A program made the translations under genes and the position numbers. From JAFGCL01 sp964423835 (lineage in GTDB: Bacteria; Chloroflexota; Dehalococcoidia; UBA2247; RBG-13-53-26), in the NCBI GenBank assembly GCA_964423835.1, contig CAYRGJ010000010.1, positions 1 through 64,000 of the forward strand: a stretch of 64,000 nt of DNA. The letters are read 5' to 3'. The first letter of the stretch is position 1. The number at the start of each line of letters is the position of its first letter. The notes beneath the pieces were generated by a model. It was not told the origin of the DNA. It saw only the letters and a list, made by a program, of their open reading frames with translations, and searched no databases. This document shows, piece by piece, positions 59,112 through 64,000 of this stretch.

Positions 59112-60116
59112 CTAGGCACCCCCGCCCTTCTGCACGCCATGATGCGCGTCCACCGAGGGCTTGGAGGAGGCCAGGAGTCTGCCGGCCTTGTAGGCTTCGA
59201 TGGCGTCTCTTACTGTGCCGCTGACGTTGGTGATAACCGAGACGCCGGCCGTTGAGAGCACCCGGTATGCGTTTGGCCCGCAGTCTCCCGTCAGCACAGC
59301 GCGGACGCCCTGGTCCACGATCATCTGCGCCGTGGCGATCCCCGCCCCGCCGCCAGCCGTGGCGTTGGCATTGTCCACGGCTTCATGCAGAGAGGTCTCC
59401 GGATCGAATATGATGAAATGCTGGCTCCGGCCGAAGCGGGGGTCGACCTGGGCCGTCAGGTCGGTTCCTGTGGCTGATATGGCTACTCTCATTGTGCCTC
59501 CTCTCCTGTCTTTCTTTGACGTCGCTGCAGAGGCATCCGACTGTGCCGCCGCAGTGCGCGCGCTCGCCCCTTCGGTCTGGCCTTCGGCGCCTGGAGCCGT
59601 CTCCGGACCAGTAGCCACCGAGGGCTCGCCTCTCGGGCCTGGCCGGGGGCACCATCCAAGCACCTGCTTTCCCCGGCCGCAGCCCCTCCCGAAGCCGCCG
59701 GGACGGATGGGCAAGGCATTCGGGCTCTGGCATCGGGGGCATACCGGAGGTCCGACCACCGGGTCCTCAGCCGGGAGCTCCCATTCGTAGCCATCCTCCG
59801 TGCACCTGAAGCGCCTCACCGCCAGCTCGAAGTTGCCGCCCTCTATCCTTATGGCCTTGCCGTTGAGCAGGGCGTCGGCCAGCTTCTGCCGCGCAGATAC
59901 GAGTATGCGCTGGAACGTGGGGCGCGATATGCCCATCCTGTCCGCCCCCTCTTCCTGCTCCAGCCCCTCCAGGTCCTTGAGGCGGAGGGCTTCTGCCTCC
60001 TCCAGGGCCAGAGTGACCTCTTCCAGCAGCCGCATGGGTATCCCGGCAGGCTTGAAGAATGTGGCCTCTGGAACGTATGATACCCGTCGGCATCTGCGGG
60101 GGCGGCCTCTTACCAT
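59112..60116 (-). CDS. DUF134 HTH protein fused in frame to a NifX-type domain
   Basis: The 334-aa frame has a DUF134 regulator half: PEATFFKPAGIPMRLLEEVT, LRLKDLEGLEQEEGADRMGI, then an HTH SRPTFQRILVSARQKLADAL, and a CPRCQ pair near 126-129. After an Ala/Gly/Glu-rich linker (about 160-208) comes a NifX domain (MRVAISATGTDLTAQVDPRF from residue 209). AGGAGG lies five to six bases before that internal Met (59492), so the C-terminal domain may also be made alone. The gene opens the Fe-S cluster under a strong promoter with a palindrome and is likely autoregulatory. Confidence 0.85.
   Translation of the reverse strand: MVRGRPRRCRRVSYVPEATFFKPAGIPMRLLEEVTLALEEAEALRLKDLEGLEQEEGADRMGISRPTFQRILVSARQKLADALLNGKAIRIEGGNFELAVRRFRCTEDGYEWELPAEDPVVGPPVCPRCQSPNALPIRPGGFGRGCGRGKQVLGWCPRPGPRGEPSVATGPETAPGAEGQTEGASARTAAAQSDASAATSKKDRRGGTMRVAISATGTDLTAQVDPRFGRSQHFIIFDPETSLHEAVDNANATAGGGAGIATAQMIVDQGVRAVLTGDCGPNAYRVLSTAGVSVITNVSGTVRDAIEAYKAGRLLASSKPSVDAHHGVQKGGGA
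59492..59504 (-). promoter_or_regulatory. Internal ribosome binding site within the DUF134-NifX gene
   Basis: On the minus strand GAGAGGAGG is followed by CACA and ATG 59492, in frame with the surrounding gene. Such a strong site inside a coding region suggests separate synthesis of the NifX-type domain (126 aa) in addition to, or instead of, the fusion. Confidence 0.55.
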
Positions 60117-60150
60117 GGTTCTATCACCGCCTTGCGGCCTCCCGGAATAT

Positions 60151-60182
60151 GGAGTATTATGATCATATGCTCATAATACTCC
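60151..60182. promoter_or_regulatory. 32-bp palindromic operator over the -10 box
   Basis: GGAGTATTATGA (60151-60162) and TCATAATACTCC (60171-60182) are perfect inverted 12-bp arms with an eight-base centre. The right arm contains the -10 element of the leftward promoter. It is a clear candidate operator, most simply for the DUF134 HTH protein encoded directly downstream. Confidence 0.7.
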
Positions 60183-60202
60183 GCGCTCGAAGCTACTGTC
60201 AA
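60173..60202 (-). promoter_or_regulatory. Promoter of the Fe-S/NifX cluster
   Basis: On the minus strand TTGACA (60202-60197), 18 bases and TATTAT (60178-60173) form a near-consensus promoter about 60 bases before the start at 60116. Confidence 0.75.
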
Positions 60203-60345
60203 GTGACCTGCGTCACACTCGGTCCCTTCAGCCGGAGGGCTTGCCGGCCACCGCAGGTCATCCAGGACAGGGAGGGACCTGTTGATGCGCCGCACGCTGG
60301 TGATTCCCGGGGTTTCGTCCGCAGGCCATACTGTGCGAGGAGAAC

Positions 60346-60831
60346 ATGAAGCGAGGCTTCAGAAGAAGAAGATACCTCAGCCTCAGGGAGCCCGTGACCG
60401 ACGCGTGGTTCCTGGTGAGGAATGCGGCAGGGGTCTTCCGGATGCTGATCAAGGGCACGATCCCGCCCGCCTTCAGGGAGAGGCTCATGCTCGCCGTCAC
60501 CGGTGTCTACGGGTGCCGTTTCTGCACCTGGATCCATACGAGGGAAGCCTTGAGAAGCGGGCTGACGGCGGAAGGCGTCACCACGCTGCTGGATGGTACT
60601 GTGGAGGGCTGCCCCGCAGAAGAGGCACTGGCTGTCCTCTATGCCCAACACTGGGCTGATTCCGGCGCCAACCCCACACCGGAGTCGGCCAGGATGCTGG
60701 TGGATTCATACGGGAAAGAGAAGGCCCAGGCGGTGAACCTCGTGCTCCGCATGATCCGCATGGGGAACCTGAGCGGAAACTCTCTTGACTACCTGCTGTA
60801 CCGCGTGTCATTCGGCAGGTTGAAGGGTTAG
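60346..60831 (+). CDS. Carboxymuconolactone decarboxylase/AhpD-like protein
   Basis: The 161-aa helical protein has YGCRFCTWIH, the AhpD-type CxxC (C57, C60) followed by His64, which gives peroxidase or disulfide-reductase activity in AhpD. ESARMLVDSYG and LRMIRMGNLSGN complete the helical bundle. It is divergent from the DUF134 operon and upstream of two CoA-transferase genes. The physiological substrate is unknown. Confidence 0.85.
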   Translation: MKRGFRRRRYLSLREPVTDAWFLVRNAAGVFRMLIKGTIPPAFRERLMLAVTGVYGCRFCTWIHTREALRSGLTAEGVTTLLDGTVEGCPAEEALAVLYAQHWADSGANPTPESARMLVDSYGKEKAQAVNLVLRMIRMGNLSGNSLDYLLYRVSFGRLKG

Positions 60832-60882
60832 CTGGCTGTGGCGCGGGCTATCTGTCCTGATGTCCGGAGATGGTAGAGAAGC

Positions 60883-62106
60883 ATGGACCAACAGGCGCTC
60901 TCCGATGTGAATGTGCTCGATCTCACGTGGCATGTCGCCGGGCCTTACTGCACCAAGCTCCTGGCCGACTATGGTGCCGCAGTGGTCAAGGTTGAAAGGC
61001 CTGGCGTTGGAGACCCCTGCAGGCTTATGGGGCCCTTTCCCCATGACCAGCCGGACATGGAGAAGAGCGGGCTCTTCCTTCACTTGAATACCAGCAAGAG
61101 AGGCATCACCTTGAACCTCAAGAGCGAGACGGGCAAAGCGATCTTCAGGCGCCTGCTGCGGGACGCTGACATTGTGGTCGAGAGCTTCGGCCCCAGGGTC
61201 ATGCCGTCCCTGGGCCTGGACTTCCCTGCTCTGCGCGAGGTCAACGACAGGCTGGTGATGCTGCGCATCTCCAACTTCGGCCAGACCGGCCCCTACCGGG
61301 ATTTCAAGCTGTCGGAGCTGGTCCTGAGTGCCATGGGCACCTCCATGAAGACGTGCGGGCAGCCTGACCGCGAGCCCCTCAAGCTGGCGGGGAACCTGCT
61401 GCAGTACCAGGCGGGGCTGATGGCGGCTATAGCGGGCATGGGTGCGCTGGTGTGCTGCCGGGCAAGCGGCGCCGGTCAGCAGGTGGACGTGTCGCTGATG
61501 GAGACATGCCTCGGCAGCATAGACCGGCGGGCGCCTTCACTGCTGGGGCACCAGTATACCGGTGATGTCAGTACCAGGATCGGGAGCGGACGGGGCGGGA
61601 CCATGTCGGGCTGCCCGGAAGGGGTCTACCCGTGCAAAGACGGCTACTTCGATGTTGTCGGGGGAGCGGCGTGGTGGCTCCGCAACCTGGCGATGATGGG
61701 AAGCCCGGCGAACCTGTCGGATCCCGCCTTCGGCACGATGGAAGGGCAGATGGACCCCCGCCGGCAGGAAGACATCCTGAACGCGCTTTACCCCTGGGCC
61801 ATGGCCCACACCAAGCAGGAGGTCTGGGAAGCATCGGGAGCGGCCCGCGCGGCGGCGGCGCCCCTGTACAGCATCGACGAGGTGGTCAATGATCCCCACT
61901 TCAGAGGGAGGGGCACCTTTGTTGAGATAGACCGTGCCGGCACGGGGCCCCTCAGGTACCCGGGTGCTTCCTTCCGGCCGGCCCTGACACCGTGGCAGGT
62001 GAGCCGGCCAGCACCTCTGCTGGGGGAACATAACCGGGATGTCTACGGGAAGCTGGGATACACCGATGCTGAATTGGCAAAACTGAGGGAAGCAGATGTC
62101 ATCTGA
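60883..62106 (+). CDS. Class III (CaiB/BaiF) CoA-transferase
   Basis: The 407-aa protein has VNVLDLTWHVAGPYCTKLLA, YGAAVVKVERPGVGDP, NTSKRGITLNLKSETGKAIF and RDADIVVESFGPRVM. Around the usual catalytic Asp it reads FKLSELVLSAMGT, with Glu in place of Asp, as in a recognised CaiB subgroup; activity may differ. It overlaps the next gene, a shortened relative, by 11 bases. Confidence 0.85.
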   Translation: MDQQALSDVNVLDLTWHVAGPYCTKLLADYGAAVVKVERPGVGDPCRLMGPFPHDQPDMEKSGLFLHLNTSKRGITLNLKSETGKAIFRRLLRDADIVVESFGPRVMPSLGLDFPALREVNDRLVMLRISNFGQTGPYRDFKLSELVLSAMGTSMKTCGQPDREPLKLAGNLLQYQAGLMAAIAGMGALVCCRASGAGQQVDVSLMETCLGSIDRRAPSLLGHQYTGDVSTRIGSGRGGTMSGCPEGVYPCKDGYFDVVGGAAWWLRNLAMMGSPANLSDPAFGTMEGQMDPRRQEDILNALYPWAMAHTKQEVWEASGAARAAAAPLYSIDEVVNDPHFRGRGTFVEIDRAGTGPLRYPGASFRPALTPWQVSRPAPLLGEHNRDVYGKLGYTDAELAKLREADVI

Positions 62107-62662
62107 TGCCGGTGCCAAGACCCAGGCGGCCGGCAGCCTGCCCCTGGCGGGGGTTAGAGTGGTGGACATGACCGTGGTGTGGTCCGGGACCTTTGCCACC
62201 CAGATGCTGGCTGACCTCGGGGCCGAGGTCATCCGGGTGGAGTCGACCAGGTTCGCTCCGTATGGGACCAGGGGGGTGGTGGTCAGGCCGTCCCCCGCCC
62301 TGCTGCAGGCGGAGGGAGTGGCGGCCGGACCGGTGATGGACGAAAGGGACTGCTACCGCGACCCGCACCTGGGGGAACGGGAGTTCTTCGAGCGGGTGGA
62401 CCACCCCGAGTGCGGCGTGCACCTCTACCCGGGGGCGCCATGGAAGATGAGCGGGACCCCCTGCCACATCCGCAAGCCCCCCTGCCGGCTCGGTGAGGAC
62501 AACGAGTACGTGTACAAGTCGCTGCTGGGGGTGTCCGACCGGGAGTACGAGGAGCTTGAGCGCGATGGGCACATCGGCATGGACTTCGACCCCAGCATCA
62601 CTGTCTATGGCCGGGCCAGCCCTGGTGTGGCCCCCGCGCCGAAGCCAGGCGGACTCGACTGA
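62096..62662 (+). CDS. Internally deleted class III CoA-transferase (188 aa)
   Basis: The protein has a normal CaiB N-terminus (GVRVVDMTVVWSGTFATQML, LGAEVIRVESTRFAPYGTRG) and then jumps to a CaiB C-terminus (LGEREFFERVDHPECG, GEDNEYVYKSLLGVSDREYE). About 200 central residues, including the catalytic region, are missing compared with the usual 400. The frame remains open. It may be a decaying gene or act as a partner of the full-length copy it overlaps. Its end overlaps the convergent ferredoxin gene. Confidence 0.7.
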   Translation: MSSDAGAKTQAAGSLPLAGVRVVDMTVVWSGTFATQMLADLGAEVIRVESTRFAPYGTRGVVVRPSPALLQAEGVAAGPVMDERDCYRDPHLGEREFFERVDHPECGVHLYPGAPWKMSGTPCHIRKPPCRLGEDNEYVYKSLLGVSDREYEELERDGHIGMDFDPSITVYGRASPGVAPAPKPGGLD

Positions 62663-62987
62663 TTCCTCCGCCAGGCCGCCTTCTGCCGGTCCCGCTGCCC
62701 GGGGTGTCCAGCCGGGATGAACCACCCTTGTTCTGCAACGCCTCGATCCTGGCCAGGATGTCGTCAGCCCTGGCTCGCAGGGTGGCGACATCGGCCATGA
62801 GATCACCCCGCGATACTGGGGCCAGCTCCACGATGGCGTCCTGCGGGCAGGATGCGATGCATGCGCGGCACTGGTTACACCGGCGCTGGTCTATCTGTGC
62901 CTGCCCCCGGCTGATGAGTATGGCGCCGCGCGGGCAGCTGTCCAGGCAGACCCCGCAGCCCAGGCACTGGTCCTTCCGTACTTGCAT
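62598..62987 (-). CDS. Ferredoxin-type protein with two [4Fe-4S] sites and helical tail
   Basis: The 129-aa protein starts MQVRKDQCLGCGVCLDSCPR, followed by CNQCRACIASCPQDAI, two complete CxxCxxCxxxCP motifs. A helix (MADVATLRARADDILARIEAL) and a basic disordered tail follow. ATG 62987 is used; a TTG lies three codons upstream. The 3' end overlaps the shortened CoA-transferase gene by 65 bases, so the last residues may be incidental. Confidence 0.75.
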   Translation of the reverse strand: MQVRKDQCLGCGVCLDSCPRGAILISRGQAQIDQRRCNQCRACIASCPQDAIVELAPVSRGDLMADVATLRARADDILARIEALQNKGGSSRLDTPGSGTGRRRPGGGISRVRLASARGPHQGWPGHRQ

Positions 62988-63023
62988 TATTCCCAATGCA
63001 TACCTGTCTTCTGCCCGCCCCCT

Positions 63024-63521
63024 TCAGATGGTCTGCTCCCCGGGTGTAGGGGATCCGGCCTCGTGGAGCTTCTCCGGGCTCTCCACGTGATCGATGTACA
63101 GGGTCCCATTGAGGTGGTCGATCTCGTGCTCCAGGGCCTCCGCCAGGAGCCCGCTGGCCTTTATCCTGGTGGCCTCTCCGGAGCGGTCTCGCCCCTTGAC
63201 CACCAGCTCGGCTGGCCGTCTTATCTGGCCCCAGAAGCCGGGGACGCTGAGACAGCCCTCCGTAACGTCCTGCTCCCCGCGGCGCTGGACTATCTCGGGG
63301 TTGACGAGGGCGAAGGGGTCCTCTCCCGGCATCTGCAGCACGATCACGCGAAGCGACACCCCCACCTGGGGGGCCGCCAGTCCAACACCACGGGCCTGCT
63401 GCATCGTCTCTATCATGTTGTCGATCAGGCGGCCGATCGAGGCATCAATGACCGGCACCTTCCTGGCTCTCTGTCTCAGGACACGATCATGTGGAAGCTG
63501 GCAGATCCGCAAGACTGCCAT
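63024..63521 (-). CDS. def: Peptide deformylase
   Basis: The 165-aa enzyme removes the formyl group from nascent proteins. All three motifs are present: GVGLAAPQ (45-52), EGCLS (88-92, metal-binding C90) and HEIDH (132-136). ATG 63521 overlaps the upstream stop in TGATG; a longer start at 63560 would add 13 residues. Coupled to a methyltransferase gene. Confidence 0.95.
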   Translation of the reverse strand: MAVLRICQLPHDRVLRQRARKVPVIDASIGRLIDNMIETMQQARGVGLAAPQVGVSLRVIVLQMPGEDPFALVNPEIVQRRGEQDVTEGCLSVPGFWGQIRRPAELVVKGRDRSGEATRIKASGLLAEALEHEIDHLNGTLYIDHVESPEKLHEAGSPTPGEQTI

Positions 63522-64000
63522 CACCGCACCTCTCTTCGTCTTCGTTTCCGGCGGGCGCATTCCCTGCCGGCCACGACCACGGCGAAACCGGCGTCAGCAT
63601 GATAGCCCTCTCGAGTCTCTTCCACGTGCCTTGCCTTGCCGGGCTTCTCGAACAGCGTGGAGACTACCCTCTCTATCACGAATCCCGTCTGCTCCAGCAG
63701 AGCGGTGACCTCACCAAAGCTGTAGAAGGTGGCGTACCGATAGAATCTATGCCCCCTCTCCCGCTCCCTTTCGTAGAGTTGGCCCCACGGGCTTTCCTTC
63801 AGGACCAATCCCAGCACGATCTTGCCATCGGGTACCAGCACGCGGCTGGTTTCCTTCAGAACGCTTCGAGGCGAGCTCAGGAAGCAGAGCGTGGTTATCA
63901 GGAACACCGTGCCGAAGGACTCTCCGTCGAAAAGCCTCTGCTCTCCCCGTCCGACAAAGGCATTTACCCCCCGGCTCCTGGCCAGCTCGACCATATTAGC
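63521..64000 (-). CDS. Class I SAM-dependent methyltransferase, 5' end outside the window
   Basis: The frame is open to the window edge, so the N-terminus with the SAM-binding glycine loop is missing. What is present fits the second half of a methyltransferase: FGTVFLITTLCFLSSPRSVL (motif II/III region), RVLVPDGKIVLGLVLKESPW and FYSFGEVTALLEQTGF. It is translationally coupled to def. The substrate is unknown. Confidence 0.75.
   Translation of the reverse strand, partial: ANMVELARSRGVNAFVGRGEQRLFDGESFGTVFLITTLCFLSSPRSVLKETSRVLVPDGKIVLGLVLKESPWGQLYERERERGHRFYRYATFYSFGEVTALLEQTGFVIERVVSTLFEKPGKARHVEETREGYHADAGFAVVVAGRECARRKRRRREVR

Overview
This is a GC-rich bacterial chromosome segment. It looks like an anaerobe, probably a member of the Chloroflexota (Dehalococcoidia-like). 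That placement is inferred from gene content: many ferredoxins and P-loop Fe-S ATPases, a glycyl-radical-enzyme activase, a 2-hydroxyacyl-CoA dehydratase-family protein, CoA-transferases, an old-yellow-enzyme flavoprotein, a bacterial translin, an AmmeMemoRadiSam protein B and a DUF2089 operon. Two genes read through an in-frame UGA exactly where a redox-active cysteine is expected, so the host very probably makes selenocysteine.

Region 1-6.94 kb is an accessory island, less GC-rich than the rest: a Fic protein, a GmrSD-like DUF262/HNH nuclease, the C-terminal part of a DUF499-like ATPase, and a two-gene cassette with a Panacea antitoxin domain and an unrecognised partner. It ends at a tRNA-Phe gene that keeps its promoter and its first 41 nucleotides but lacks the 3' half, the signature of an insertion or deletion at the anticodon arm.

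Region 7-22 kb is mostly housekeeping and redox genes: purC, a thioesterase, two FmdB zinc ribbons, a thiE fusion, translin, MEMO protein, two paralogous exported proteins, a glycyl-radical activase, a NifU-like scaffold and thioredoxin. Next comes a four-gene electron-transfer cluster (soluble ferredoxin with an apparent AUA start, a selenocysteine thioredoxin-fold lipoprotein, a 47-aa CxxC membrane peptide and a NapH-like polyferredoxin). A HigBA toxin-antitoxin pair follows. Region 22-29 kb has a Fur/Zur-type regulator (apparent ACG start) with a zinc ABC transporter, twin ferredoxin-domain proteins and an ABC exporter.

Region 29-40.8 kb holds a 1110-aa FG-GAP/PQQ-like exported protein, gap, a 31-aa bS22/COX24-type ribosomal-like protein, a dehydratase plus metallo-hydrolase pair, eno, a DUF2089/DUF4389 membrane operon and a selenocysteine peroxiredoxin with a GGUC-loop SECIS. 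Region 41-50.8 kb is an oxidoreductase operon next to a divergent MarR gene: GMC oxidoreductase, old-yellow-enzyme flavoprotein, FAD and Fe-S dehydrogenase subunits, and an NTF2-fold dehydratase strikingly like BaiE of bile-acid 7-dehydroxylation. A class III CoA-transferase lies nearby. Together these suggest a steroid- or polycyclic-alcohol-converting pathway (inference).

Region 51.7-60.1 kb is a long minus-strand Fe-S/metal-cofactor cluster (DUF134-NifX fusion, two MinD-type ferredoxin ATPases, DUF59, FmdB, NifX, Mrp, NifU, CooC-like, radical SAM, metallo-hydrolase). Its upstream end has a strong promoter whose -10 box lies in a 32-bp palindrome. The window closes with an AhpD-like protein, two CoA-transferases (the second internally deleted), a ferredoxin, def and a partial methyltransferase.
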